From: Eutypella sp. D-1
Lineage: Eukaryota > Ascomycota > Sordariomycetes > Xylariales > Diatrypaceae
NCBI GenBank assembly: GCA_023313575.1
Contig: JAJTTP010000005.1
Location: forward strand, 1,736,001-1,800,000
Length of the DNA stretch: 64,000 nt
Direction: 5' to 3'
Shown here: piece by piece, positions 46,705 to 60,271 of the stretch
How positions within the stretch are numbered: position 1 is the first letter of the stretch
How the letters are laid out: every line of letters begins with the position of its first letter
Made by a program: the position numbers and the translations under genes
Notes under the pieces: generated by a model
Databases searched by the model: none
The model's input: the letters and a program-made list of their open reading frames with translations, nothing else
What the model was told of the DNA's origin: nothing

Positions 46705-49700
46705 ATGGCTGACGATAAAGCTGTAGCCAAGAAGAAGCCTGCACAGGTGAGTCGTGTCTCCTCAGTCTGCTCCCCTTCCCGTTATATCGGCGTCAGCAAT
46801 AGGTGGCCATCAAATGAAAGGCCATCGGTGGTATTGATCTCTCCTTATAGGCAAAGCGGAAGCTGTCAAGTTGGTTCCGCCTCTTGTTCCGCACTCAGCC
46901 GACATGGCTCGACCTATTCTTGGTCATCGGAGGCACGATATTCGCGATCGGGTCCGGCATCCCATTCCCACTCATGGGAATCCTGTTTGGCCAACTTGTG
47001 GATGACCTCAACGCCGCCACGTGTGCCGCCCAGTCCGACGACCTCGACACCGACCCTTTCCAATATCAGGACACTATTAACTACACCGTCGGGAGGCTCG
47101 CGTACATCGCGGCCGCGCAGTTCGTCCTCATCTACCTGCACAATGTCTGCTGGAACATCCAATCCCAGCGCTTAGCCCACCGGTTGCGGGAACGGTATTT
47201 CCGCCATTTGCTACGCCAGGAACCCGCCTTCTTCGACGACAAACATGCTGGTGATGTCAGCGCTCGCCTTAACGACGACTTCGCCGCTATCCAGGCCGGT
47301 ACAAATGAGAAGGTCGGCCGCCTCATCGGCCAGTTCAGCTTTTTTGTCACTGCATATGTCGTGGCATTTACCCGCATTCCCAAGCTCGCCGGCATGCTGG
47401 TGTCTCTGCTCCCAGCCTACATGATACTGACAACCATCGGCAGCCGCTACCTCAAGAAGTACGCTACCTCATCTGGCGACTCCTTCAGCGGGGCGAGCTC
47501 TATCGCATCTGAGGCCCTCTCCAACATTCCCCTTGTCCAGGCTTTCGGTGCTGGCCCGCGACTTGAGGCCAAGTTTGCCAGGCATCTAGCTCTGGCGCGG
47601 AAGTGGGGCATCAAGAAGGCCCTTGTGGCTGCTTTCCAAGCTGGGATGTTGTATCTCATCGCCTATTGTTCGAATTCCCTGGCATATTGGCAAGGTAGTG
47701 TTATGATTGGCGAAGCGATCGAAGGAAAGGGCAATGCAACTGTTGGTCAAGTCTACACTGTCGTGTTCTTGCTTGTAGATGGTATGTTCCTCGTGTTATA
47801 ATTGTCCTAATGAGTGACTATCGGAAGTATGAGTACTAACTTGCCTTATAGCTTGCATCATTCTCGGTGGACTTGCTCCCCTGTTCCCTATCCTCGGTGC
47901 TGCCTCTTCCTCGTTTGATCGCGTCAGCGCTGACATGGAATACATCTCGGCCATCGATGGCATTTCCGACTCCGGTACTGAGCTGTCGTGGGACACGCCA
48001 GGGTGCATTGAGTTGCAAAAGGTTTCCTTCGCGTATACGTCGCGTCCCGAGAACCCAGCCCTGAAGGACGTGGACCTGACCTTCGAAGCCGGGAAATACA
48101 CTGCTATTGTCGGCCAATCCGGCAGCGGCAAGTCGACGGTTGCCGCTTTGTTGAATCGTCTCTATAACCCAACTAGCGGCACCATATTGTTTGATGGTAC
48201 CGATGTGAAGGGTCTGAATGTGCGCAGTATTCGTGGCTTGGTCAGTTTGGTGCAACAAGAGTCTCCCCTGTTCGACCGCACAATTTTCGAGAACATCGCC
48301 CTCGGCCTGATGAATTCACCTCGGCCCGAACATCAACACCTCAAGCCTGTACTCCTGAGTTCTGAACTCGAAGTGCTAGCCTCCGAGAGTGGGAAGGACG
48401 TCCTGACGGAAGCGGTGAAACGCGGAGACGCGATTTCTGACATCGCGAAATTGGTGCAGAAAGCAGCAGACCTCGCTGACCTCTCGTTTATTGACACCCT
48501 TGACCTTGGCTACGCCACCCAGGTTGGTTCTGGTGGTAAGCTCCTGAGTGGTGGACAACGCCAGCGTGTCGCCCTTGCTAGGGCGCTTGTTCGCGATCCC
48601 AAGATTCTAGTTCTCGACGAGGCCACGGCTGCCCTGGATTCCGCGACCGAAAAGAGAATCCAAGCGGCGATTGACCGTATTGCCGTTGGAAGGACTGTCA
48701 TCTCCATCGCGCACAGGCTTTCAACCATCAAGCACTGCGATAAGGTCGTTGTTATGCGTGACGGCGAGGTTGTGGAGGAGGGCACGTTCTCGGGCCTCCT
48801 AGAGAGCGGCGGCGCTTTCGCTCGTCTCGCAACCTTGCAAGGGCTTGACCCATCAACCGGAAGAGCTAGGGACTCGTTGTCGCTCGATGAGACCCTTGAT
48901 GGAGAATCCCTGGATGAGGCTAAGAAGAGTAGAGCCTCATCACAGGTATTGACCGAGAAGCCCATACTCGCGGCAGAGAAGGACGACGATTCACAGGAAG
49001 AAGAGAACAAAGCTAAGGCCAAAGAAGAGCTGTCGAAAGATATTGACCACCCTCTTCCCACTGGTGCTGTAATCCGTGGGATCAGTAAACTGGCAAAGGC
49101 CGATTATCGCTGGCTCGCCCTTGCCATACCTACTTCTGTCATGGTTGCTGGTACATTCACAGCTATGGGTCTGATTCTAGGTTATACGATAAGTTCTCTC
49201 AACTCCTGTGCCTCTACGGTTGCGGAGGTACTCCGACTCGGGCGCTTTTTCGGTGGCATTATTTTCATGATAGCAGTCGTCGAGTTTTTCGCCAATGTGG
49301 GCAGCTGGTCGTCGTTCGGTCGTATATCCGAGAACCTGGTCTACCGAGTTCGCTTGTTGAGTTTCCGCTCGCTTTTAGAGCAGAGTGTCGAATGGCACAG
49401 TTCTGAGGGCCGTACACCAACCGTCCTGCTTGGTGTGATCACGAAGGATGGTGCATCGCTAGCCGCTTTTAGCGGAAGCGTCATCGCCACATCCTTCTCT
49501 ATCCTCGTCAATTTCGTTATAGCCATCGTTGTTTCTCACGCCTTCGCCTGGAAAATTGCGCTCGTCTGCTTGGCCATGGTGCCGATTCTGCTCGGTTCTG
49601 GCATCCTCCAGATCCGCGCCACCTCGAGATACCAGGAGCGTAACCACAAGGCGTTCGTCAACGCCATTGGAATTACCGTCGAGGCCGTGAACCAAATTCG

Positions 49701-50946
49701 TACAGTGGCGAGTTTCTCTCTCGAGGACGAGGTGATCGGTACCTATCGGCGGGCTCTGAAGGGGCCGCGTGTCGACATGATTCGGGAGGGCCTGCACACC
49801 AGCATCTATATGTCTATCGCTAACAGCACTGGTTTCTTCATCTACGCTCTTGCTTACTGGTGGGGCTCGCAGCTTATCATGCGTGGTGAGAACACCCAAA
49901 CCCAGTTCTTCATCGTGCAGATTTCGATGCTTGTCAGCGCCGCGCTCTGGGGCCACATGTTCTCCCTGGCTCCTGAGTTCTCCCGCGCTAAGTCCGCCGC
50001 CTCTCGCATGCTGAACGTGGTGAACTTGGGTACCGACAAGCACATTGTGAAGCCTTCCGCGATCCTAGCTGAAGATGATCACCACCATGATGGGTCGGGC
50101 GGGGACAAGGCGAACGAAAAAGATCGCGACGTCGAGGCGCAGGCGGAAAGCAAGCACTCGAGTGCAAAGCCTCCCGCAACTACCGGCGTGAGCGTCTCTT
50201 TCCGCGACGTGCATTTCACTTACCCGTCACGACCGGATCGAGCTATCCTCGATGGACTCTCTCTCGAGATCCAACCTGGCCAATTTGTAGGCCTCGTGGG
50301 GCCTTCCGGTGCTGGCAAGTCGACGATCATGGGTCTGATTCAGCGCATGTATCGGACAACGACGGGTCGCATAGAGATCAACGGAGTCGACATCAACGCC
50401 CAAGTCACGAAGGATAAAGACTTCCGTGACGACATGGCGCTAGTGCCTCAGGATAGTGCGCTGTTCAACGGTACCGTGCGATTCAACGTAGGGCTCGGGG
50501 CGCGGCCAGACCACGAGGCTACGGACGCGGAAATTGAGGAGGCTTGCCGGACAGCGGGCATCCACGACACTATCGTCAACACACTCCCGCAAGGCTACGA
50601 TACGGAGTGTGGTCCTCATGGTTCTCGGCTATCAGGAGGGCAGAGGCAGCGTCTGGCCATTGCGCGAGCGCTCGTGCGCCGCCCCCGCCTCCTACTTCTA
50701 GACGAAAGCACGAGCGCGCTAGATGCCGAGAGTGAGCGTGCTCTGCAGGCCGGCCTAGAGCGTGTCGCAGGCCGCGGCACCGGAATTACAGTCGTCGCTA
50801 TCACGCACCGCCTGCACACTGTGCAGAAGGCCGACATGATTCTCGTCGTTGAAGGCGGACGGATCGCAGATCGTGGGTCCCACGCTGAGCTCATGGAGCG
50901 GAACGAGAGCTACCGCATCAATGCCATGCAGCAGATGCTGCAGTGA
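46705..50946 (+). CDS. Full-size ABCB (MDR-type) ABC transporter
   Basis: Three exons, 46705-46746, 46851-47781 and 47852-50946, introns 104 and 70 bases, 1355 residues. Layout is TMD-NBD-TMD-NBD. First half: transmembrane domain from LDLFLVIGGTIFAIGSG, Walker A GQSGSGKST, signature LSGGQRQR, Walker B ILVLDEATAALD, H-loop AHRLST. Linker of about 80 charged residues. Second half: TMD from ALAIPTSVMVAGTF, Walker A GPSGAGKST, signature LSGGQRQR, Walker B LLLLDESTSALD, H-loop THRL. Both ATP sites look intact. The short basic first exon encodes only 14 residues. Family members export lipophilic compounds, and a subgroup sits beside siderophore genes in other fungi. The adjoining siderophore transporter and the upstream iron-type GATA sites favour such a role here, by inference. 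Confidence 0.93.
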
Positions 50947-52435
50947 TAGGTCTTTGTATGCATTGAAGCGTTAAGGGGGATAGACGCTCAAGTAGTGGAT
51001 CACCGCACCCAATAGATACGGGGAGAGAATGAAGATGGGGTGGTATATACAGCGAAGTGAAAGGAAGTGGTAATGGAACTGAAACATATATACCCCAATA
51101 TTCTATAGAATAATGTTCTCGAGTACATGTCTAAGTCTAAAAGTCTAAGGGGTAAAAATTTAATTCCGGCGAGTTCATGAATCATGCGACCGAGCTTAGA
51201 CTGCCTTCTAGCTCTACTTGCCATTCTTGTGTGGGATACATAAAGGCTCCAGCGCAGCCTATTGGCTTGGGCCAACCTGAGACTGATAGTCTACTGATAT
51301 GGACCATAGAAGGCTAGGTATTTGGATCTAGTATTCTAGCTAGAGGGATATGGGATTCACGGGCACGCAGGCATACCGTCTCGAAAGCTGGGTTTCCCCC
51401 CGTGTCAATCCGTCTCGCCTAAGAGGCGAACCCCTATAATACTCGGTGTTAATTATATAAGCCTGTCATGATTATATATGCCTAGATGATTATTCTCAAG
51501 TTATCGCCTTTAGATGATATCGTATCTTTTTAGCATAAGCCGCAACTTAACTTGACACATTACCTAGCGGATTAATCGTATATCCAGTCCGTTAACTCTA
51601 CTGTATATGTCAGCGACTATGATGGATTATCAGTATAGAGTCTATACACCTTGGATCTAGTATCTTGTTATGACATACATCGAACTTAGAGGTTTGAGAT
51701 TAAATTATATACTTTCTAGTTCCTGGAGTGATAGTGAACGACGTATTATAGAACTCGCTTACTAGACACGCTAGGGGGGGGGGGGGGGGGGCGACAGCAC
51801 TTAGCCGCTGTATCTATGCCATACACTGAAATCTGCAGGCCCCTTATATCCCGTCATAGGTTGCTGTGTGCTGTTACCCCAGGCTCCGTTAATAGAGCTG
51901 CGGCAACATTGTCGTCGGGTCTGAAGAGGATCTTGTATGATAGAACTGAGTGGTTAAGACCAATTTGGAGATATGGCAGACCTCACTACCTGTATCGTCT
52001 TTCACATGTCACGAAATCCACAGTGTAGACAGCATTATATTGAAGAAAAAGAGTCTCTTGACAGAAACGCAAATTAAATAGGCACCTAGACTGAGAGATG
52101 TATCATAGCAAAGCTGGGTCCTCCCGAGTAAATAAGTACCAAGTGACCTTTGACGTCAATTCGGCATATACCCTGCAAAGCTTAGGCGTATCGTCCCCAA
52201 TAATTGGATGTTAATGAATCCTCCTCGATATGTGGTAATACCTGGGTTCATAATTCTTAGCCGATAGTTCCAACAGCAAATAATCATTGACAGGCCTTGG
52301 TAAGATTCTCGATTTTCACTGCTCTCGGGTGTGTCAAATAGGCCGGAAACCCTTGAACGTTGCAGTTTCACATCATGCGCATACAATGCACTCCAGGGTC
52401 GGTGTGGTGTGCCTATTGTGCGAGGACATAACAGC
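50947..52435. other. Convergent intergenic region with an AT-rich patch
   Basis: About 1.5 kb between the 3' ends of the ABC transporter and the aquaporin. From about 51420 to 51770 the sequence is AT-rich with many TA steps, and ends in a G18 tract. No protein-coding relic could be read from it. Confidence 0.55.
51774..51791. repeat. Poly-G tract
   Basis: Eighteen consecutive G residues on the plus strand. Such tracts are rare in this window and prone to length error in sequencing. Confidence 0.9.
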
Positions 52436-53807
52436 CTAGGCAGTATGACCTGCTTCAAGGTCAGGGGCCTCGCTGTACGATTTGTCGGCCCCGTTTCCAT
52501 TGTGCGTGGCGCCATTAGTACCATGCTTCGGCTCGGGGTGGGCAACCGCTGCATCATGGTGCGGCCCGCCCTTAGGGGCTGCATTCCCACGCTTCTCGGA
52601 GGGATAGTCCGGATCTGGGTTGACCGTCTCATACTCAAGAGCTTTGATGAGGACGTAAAAACCACTTGCAACGAGGGCACCCAGGAGAGGGCCAACCCAG
52701 TAGATCCAGTGGTAGCTGGGGAACTCTCCGGCGATGACGCAAGGGCCAAAGGAACGGGCTGGATTAAGGCTGCCTCCAGTGTAAAAGACACCCCTTGTGG
52801 GAGCACAAGTATCAGCGTGGCTGTATGAATAAAGGAGTCCAAAAGACAAGCTCAACTTACATTAACTCGGCAATAAACAAGGAGAGGCCGATTCCGATTG
52901 GTGCCATGAAATTTCCGCGGTGCCTCTCAGCAGCCAACATGAAGATGGTGAATACCAGTTGAATGGTCAAGAACATCTCGATGAATAAGCCTTGGACCAC
53001 AGTGGTAGGTCCCCCGAGGGTGGTGGCGACTTTGAAACCGGTGGGTTGAAGGCCATACACCACAGCCGAAGCTGCGATACCGCCAAGGATCTGGGCAACA
53101 ATGATAAGGATGCCTCGAACATAGGTGACTTCAATGGCGTGGGTCAGCAAAAAGTGTGTGGAGAAATTAGGGGTGGCTCAACCTACTCGCACCCACAACC
53201 ATCATGCCAACACTCACGGCGGGGTTGAAAAGGCCACCGCTGATCCTGAAGAAGGTCCAGACATTGACAGCAAGACTCATACCGAAGGACAAGGCGATAA
53301 AGACTAGCTTAGATGGATTGGATGCTAGGTTGTCGGACTGTCCTTCAACAGCCAGGGGCGCCGAATTGACAGTATTGGTGCCGCCAAATGCGAAGAGTAA
53401 GAACATGAACGTTCCCGCAAACTCACTAAGAACGGCCACGAGATCTATCGCAAGTTAACCTCAATTTAAGCGTGCCAATGACTAACCGTATTGCGAATAC
53501 AGGTTGTTTAGCCATAGAGACAGGGTAGTTCCAGGGAGGAAGGGTTGAAAAGACATACTAGCAAAAGTTAGCATAGGTAAACATGGAGAGGAATGGCTCA
53601 GGTTCAGCTTGCGGGATAGCATCCTACGTACCGGTTCTTGATAGGTAGCGGAAGGAAGTTCAGGAAACGGGTTCTTTGGGCACGTATCGACTGCGCCATA
53701 CTGACTTGACGAGAACCGATACCAGGACGCTTGGCCGTCACCGTTCTAGGGGGGTTCGGCTTCTGCCATGGGAGGCGGATACGGTTGCCAACGTTCTGAG
53801 TCTCCAT
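52436..53807 (-). CDS. Aquaporin (MIP family)
   Basis: Water channel, possibly also passing small solutes. Five exons, 53807-53632, 53557-53487, 53444-53187, 53128-52861 and 52793-52436, introns 42-74 bases, phases consistent, 376 residues. Six membrane spans are visible. The two pore motifs are NPA in GGLFNPAVS and NPA in [11 protein letters not shown]; the arginine after the second NPA is present, as in water-selective filters. Other family marks are [21 protein letters not shown] and [15 protein letters not shown]. The N-terminal ~80 residues are hydrophilic and basic, and the C-terminal ~75 are polar and rich in Gly, Asn, His and Pro, both of the kind seen in fungal orthodox aquaporins. 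Whether glycerol passes cannot be judged. Confidence 0.92.
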
Positions 53808-56800
53808 GATGACGAGATTTTACTATGTCTGAAAAATAAGGTTACTTTTCTTTGTGATGGAGTATATTGGCCGATGAGTGTGGGACTGGAGTGCCCAAGA
53901 CTGTAAAACGGAACGAAATTGCCAACTTAGTAATGGACAGAGGCACAGGGGGAGTGTGGGAGATGGAGGGGTGATGAAAGATGGGAGCGTGGTATGAGAG
54001 GCTTCCACCTTGTTCACTTTATACCGGTTTGAACCTCACCGTCACTCGAGAGTTGTAGGAGTGGTGAAGTGAGTAAGATGAGTAAGTAGGGATGACAGTT
54101 AAATGAATGCCTTCCTCATACGTCAATGGCTCTTTCCATATCTACCTACCTAAGCATGCTCATGAGGGTCTGGGATCGTACTTTCCCCTCTATAACGACC
54201 TCGGGAGGTAATTTCGACCCAGGTTTCCAGGTCTCTAGACTTCTACGTATCCTCATCTGAGCACTTCTACCTGTCCAGGTAGGTACAGACAAGTATCTAT
54301 GAGATGCAACTACCTTAACCGATTGACAGTCTAGAAGTACCAACAACCTCGATGGGAAGCTTGGAGGTACCTACCTCGGAGGGTGCCTAGTAATATGGTA
54401 TTTATGTGTTACATGTATATGCATCTGCCTTGCACCTAACCTTAAATTGTTCAGAAATGAAGAGACCGGTAGGTCCTGAGGAACACAGAAGGTGCCAGGT
54501 GTGAATGATCCGGCAGGGAGATACACCCTGCAACAATCGTCGTGGAGTCCGGGTGTGGATTTGCCATCCAAATCTAGGTATAGGTAACTCTCTGGTAGTT
54601 ATTCCTCTACATCCACTCCTAGACCCAGTGTTAGAACTGATCAATACTTGAGAAGCACTACACGATACCCCATTAACCCCTCATCTCAGCAAAGAAAAGG
54701 GGTATCCCCGTCTTGATGTCTCAATGGGTGGCATTGGGTTGCCATGCAGAGCAGGACCAGCAGGTTGACCTCTGGGTCGTATCTATCACGGACGAGACTT
54801 GGATATGCAACGGCTCGGAAATTTTGCTCCTTGTCTGGTGCTGTACGTCAATTGGAAGGACCAGGACCACCGGTTGGAATACCGGTGACTGGGAACAGTT
54901 ATTCGGCTTAAGCTGTCTATCTAAGTATGTTGGTATGTAACCTTCCGGATGGACCCGTGTGCGGGTGAATGCAGGTCTATGGGCCCTCCTATCAGCGGCC
55001 AGCGAGTTGGTATCACAAGGCTTCACAAGGCTCGATGCCGCGGAGCCCCGGGGAGTGGGTGGGGTTGCAACTTGGAAGATGAAGAGGTAAGTCGCACATC
55101 TAGGCCTCTCATTCACCTATGAAAATCCTATGCCACGAGTACATCCATGCACGCCAACAGATATTACCTAATGCAAAGACCAATACACAGCACCACACAA
55201 TGGGGGCGTCGTCGAGATGTTCGCAAGTATTGCTCCCAGGAGGGCAAGATCCACGGTGTTGGCGATGCGCGCCCACTCATGAATCAATGAATGATACGCG
55301 ACGTTGCCGTCGGTGCTACGTGAGGATGCAGCTACCCTGCCGACGGCTCGTCATCTTGCACCTCTCTGGTGTGTTACAGATTGAGCGCATTGCAGAGAAG
55401 GTGCACAGTAGGAGGGCGTCGACATCCAAAATTAAAAAAATCGATGATGCAAAAGGGGTGGTGGAAAGGTAGGGAAGCAGGGGTGGGAAGCTGGGGCGGT
55501 AAAAGCGTGGCTTGATACGTTTTCCCCGTTATCAGGTTCTTAATAGATCTATATAGTATCTGATCTACGATAACCGTCGGTAACTCGACGCCGGGAATAA
55601 GACTTGATTGATCGGCCATCATCTGATCATTGCCTCCAATCGTGTCACAGCACACCTATCTGCATATCCCGAGTGGTATTTTTGCTCGTGGCTCTAATTG
55701 GTTCATTAGGTGTGATTTTTATAGACAATTGCTTTCTGCATCTCATGCTTGAGACAAGATGATGCCCAACGTGGCGGGCTTCAGCTACATTGCATTATAA
55801 GAAGGGATACCCCCTGCAACACCGTTGCGCTCGCTCACACTTTGACAATGTCACAGACAGCCACAACTCAGACACCATGCCACAGAGACGACGTTTCTTG
55901 TAGTGCAGGTGTCTGTCATAGGTGTGTGTGTCTACGTGTGTATGGCACAGCAGCTCCTACACACCACCCCATAGGGACTGAATTCTCGTTGTTCGCGATC
56001 AGCGTCAGCACAGCAACGCCCTCCCCCGCACTCTCGACACCTAGCCCCTATCTCGTCGGGCGCTCTCGTAGGGATATTCCATGGGGCAAATCCCCTGTTG
56101 CAAGTAATAGAGTAGTGGATGGTGACGGTGTGGCCTTCTCTCTTTCTTCCTCAAACACGGCCCACAGTGGTGATTCTGGCTGCTTATGAATAACCGAAAT
56201 ATTCCGATCATGTCCAGGGACAACCCGGGTGGGGTTTGAGGAGATTCTGAATACCTTACTGCGACAGTTTCTTGGCCTAGGCGCGACCTGTTACCATGGC
56301 CTTTCTGTCTATAGATAAGCACTATACCATTCGATCGATGGGCAAGCGTGCTCGCCACGATCGTGAAACCCCTGCGCTCCGCGAAACGACGTCACGTCAT
56401 TTGCATGGAAAACCATCGAATGTTACGCAGCAGCAACTCGACGCGGAGAGTATTCTCAACTGGCTCTGGACATCCAGACATTCCGGTCTATCAAACATGC
56501 AGGCACGCGGCCGCTTTGGGGCGGCAACATCCCAGTCTACTAAAGCGTGACGTTTTGGGTTTGGGCGGGCAGGTTGGCAGATAATCATTCTCAGAGGGTT
56601 GATTATTCGCGCCCGTGAATCTTTCCCCCCCAAGAGGGTCTAGACAATCATAAGCATCACCACAAACAACATTTACCCGGAAACTCTGCCTGTCGTGGAA
56701 TCACAGCATATATGTCCATGCAGCCACTGCTACACGATATGTGAGCTATTGCCTTGACAAGCTGCTCCTCGGGAGCGGAGATCTAGAGGCTTCCTTCATG

Positions 56801-58425
56801 GAGATTCTGGTTTGAATCATTAAACCTCATCGTGGATGTTATATGACTCCGAGGCTCGAAGGAAACTTGAAATATGGCGGCAGGTTCTCGTGTCGTGTTT
56901 CATGTCACCGGACCCAAATCATCGTCTCAATGCACTGGGACAACCACCACACTCAAGCAAGGCGTAAGGCCTAGACACCCGAATATTGAAACATTCTTCT
57001 GCAGATATGCACCTAAATTGATTGCCTGTCGTACTTTATTCGCCTCGGCTGTCGTACAATGTTGGAGTTGTATCACGCTTGGTTAGAAAGTAGCAGTTAT
57101 ACTGATTAATTCGTGGTGGGTCTGAGAAACACTCTTGTCCCGTAGATGTTATTGTCAGCAATCTGATACGTGCGAGTAGTGGTAATATATTTAGAATACT
57201 ATCTCACACACCGAAGCCTTAGTTCTGGCGAGCTTTCCTGCCAGAAGACAGGATACAACGAGAAGCCGCAGTCTGGTGTTCCTTCGCCCCTATTTATGCA
57301 TAGCATAAACGAGCCTTGGTGCTCGATGTTGGTGTATAGAGAGGAATTGGATTCCTTTTGGTTTGTCCCTCGCGTTTTGCGGTACTCCGTTAATAACTCT
57401 TCATTGCCGCCAGCGATCATGGCTATTTATAATACCGATTGGGAGCTCAAGAACAAAACATTTTACTACCTATGGCCTTGCCCATTTCCTTCACGCCACA
57501 TTGACGCTCGCCTCTGGCATATTTGAAGGCATCAAATGGGGTAGGGAGGAGACTGAAAGTCTTTCGTATATCAGACACGCATAGCTGCGAAGCCAGTCCT
57601 AAAAAGAGCGCTGCTTGAACTTCTGAAGCGCCCATCCCGCCGACACACCTTTCTTAATCTCCTGATAATACTCACCCCTTAAATTATGTTTCGACCTCTA
57701 GACCGTAGTACGTTCGATTATACATCGCAATTATCCGCTCGCAGAAATTCACTTTTCTAGATCAGTGCCACCATGCCCCCTACGACTGTGCCCTTCCGGA
57801 AGACCAGTGGCGCCAGCGAAACAAGCAGTTTACCGTCGGACAAGTTCGCGTGTCTCGCTTGAGGTGCCGCTGGGTTGATGGGAAAGTCGGCACGTGACGA
57901 GGGTGGTCATACTCGTGGCGTCCAGGTTCGCAGCCACTGCCCTTACCCTACGTGCTTGAGTTAAGACATCTTGATATTTTAAGTAAGCTGCGCTCGTGAA
58001 ATCGCCACCAAGATAGCCCACCAGGATTAGTTCCCACCACTGTGGAGGTCCCATATATCCCTGCTGCCCTCTGGCAGCCCTACTAAGTATGTAGCGGCCC
58101 GGTAGTTTTAGTTGCATTAGCTCAATATCTAAGTATACTAGCTGCTCAGGTACATAGCTAATAATCGTGCACGGAGCGAATATTGCCCATTACATTACTT
58201 TCCTATTTGGGGCATGTCGGCTCCGCGTTGCCCAGCTAGAGGAAAACTTGGACCGAAAGAAAGACTGATACAATAACTCTCCGTTTCATTTCACTCTGAT
58301 ACTACGTACCTGTATAAAACGAGGACATTTACAGCGGCATATCGGCTACAGTTCAGATCAGGATGTCGAATAAGCAGGTTGCGTGCAGACTCCAGCTCTT
58401 TATGGCCATTCTAGCTTGTCTTGTT
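53808..58425. other. Gene-poor stretch
   Basis: About 4.6 kb without a gene I can support. The longest open frames are about 115-150 codons, lack family resemblance and overlap on both strands. TAGGTA-type motifs are common near 54140-54380. The aquaporin promoter lies at the left end. Confidence 0.5.
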
Positions 58426-59274
58426 CTAAATACGGATGTACCTAATAAGACACTGGGGTGATGACTGTACTCTGCGCTCCTCGCCCTGGTCCCTCTTATC
58501 GGTAGATGATTTAGTCGCACGCCAGGCCGACAAGATCTTTTCAGCCTTTCGATGTGTCTTGGAGATTTCCTCCTTATTTGCATTACGCCTACGAAGAGAG
58601 GCGAACGCCGTATACCGATGTAGAATGTATATCCACAAAGAAGGGAACGTATTGTCGAAGGTGAGGCTCGAAGGGGAGAAACAACGCCGGTAGATTTCGG
58701 CCCTATCCTTTGACGGTATGTTAGGAAAATCTTTGTCCAATTTCCTTAGCCACTTCTCATCCGCCTTGGCTTTCCGTGCCTTAAAATCGGATACGACCTT
58801 CTCAAGGATACCCTCCGGGACGTAGAGGCCATCTTGCTTCGCGCGCGTCTTGGAATTCCCTGACTGCTATGGGCATGGTAAGCTTGGGGAGTACCAGATA
58901 ATGACTGCATCCAATCCTTACATAGGAGGCATAAATCTTTTGATTGGTCTCTTTTGCAAGACTGCGGCAGTGTCGAGTAACAAAACGGATACCAGTGGGA
59001 GCGAGTTCATATCCCTGTGGCGGGTTTTGCCGTGGAAAGAGAATCTACGCATTGGGGAGTGAGCCACGGATGATAGCTAATAGATAGAGGCCGAAAATAC
59101 CTCCTCTCCATGCTTATTCGTATAGATTTTCCGTCCTTCTACCCCCGAACCGCCGCTCTCGGAACTCATGGGACGGGCCGGCGTCGTAAACGCAGGGATC
59201 GAATACTCCGTTACATGTGGCACGCGAGGGATGACTGCCGCTATCGTGCGAGAGAGATTGACTAAACGAAGCAT
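58426..59274 (-). CDS. Possible DUF2293-like protein, model uncertain
   Basis: Tentative. The best-supported part is an open frame 58866-58426 that follows a CATAG acceptor. It encodes a basic helical stretch (GLYVPEGILEKVVSDFKARK), then DFPNIPSKDRAEIYRRCF and, after a short insert, IYILHRYTAFASLRRR, KEEISKTHRKAEKILSAW. The spacing of FPxIPxxDR, HRYTxY and the closing ILxxW resembles the DUF2293 domain of fungal and bacterial proteins of unknown function. An upstream exon 59274-59102 (58 codons, ending HGEE before a GTATTT donor) joins in phase with a 235-base intron, but that join is a guess. Another exon may be missing, or the gene may be decayed. It is alone in a gene-poor region. Confidence 0.4.
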
Positions 59275-60271
59275 TTCTGCAATTCCCCAGGGCGAGCCAG
59301 GGGAAGGGCCTCCGTTTGTCGGCTCTGATGGGTGGATGAACGAGTGGGCTGCTCTCGCTGCTCCCTAAGGGTTATGCGATAGAAAGCATAGAGCGACGGC
59401 TGTCTCTCGAACTCTTGTGCCACGCCGACTGGCTTGTGAGAGTTAAATTGGACTTGGAGATCTCGGACTCACTTCCCCGGCATTAACATTGATAGATCCT
59501 CGCCAAACAGACGGAGAATGGAGGAGGTAAACGATATCTTGGCATATCAACTGGAGATGGAGCCCCAAACACTTTCGTGGCGCTTTACTGGCTAAGGCTG
59601 CTGGTAGGAATAATGAAAAATACTCAGGTCCAATATCAATGTTGCGGCGCGGCACTACCACGATTGCTGCCGCGAGGTACTCTAACCCAACATTAAATTT
59701 GAGTCAATCAGCTTGGCGGGTTTAATCCGCTGATGACTATGTACGTACGATGTAAACCCGGCAAGTCGGGGACAGTGAAATTGGTCAGGTGGTATTGGTC
59801 TAATTTTAGTGTCAATGACTTGCCCGGGGGCTGGCTACCTACCTAAGTAAACATGCCCTATGCTATAGAACACCGTCACAACCAAGGGCTGGAGATTCCG
59901 CTAAAGCTTAGGTATTTAGTAGATAGGTAAGTAATTGAATGATTCAACGCAACAATTAACTATGAAACCCCGTCAATCAAGTGATCCGAGCGCTCGGTTA
60001 CCGCGATCTATCCTTGAATCCCTTTAGTTATCCTGTACGGAGTAGGATACCAGGATAATCTCCGGTCCCGTAGCTGACAAACCAGAAGATATTCAATTCA
60101 AATATCTACCGTCGAATAACTCAAGCCTTACCTGTGGTTCTGGCGTCCTGGTACTCTACCTGATTTGATTTGATCTGACTACGTGATTGTTACTCTTATT
60201 GACTTCATCAGAACGCATGTGTCTTTTCTTCTCCTGTACGGCATGGGAATCCAAAACTCCACCACTAGACC
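59275..60271. other. Divergent intergenic region before the ABCC transporter
   Basis: About 1 kb. If the DUF2293-like model is right this is a shared promoter region. TAGGTA-type motifs occur near 59838 and 59910. No gene seen. Confidence 0.5.
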
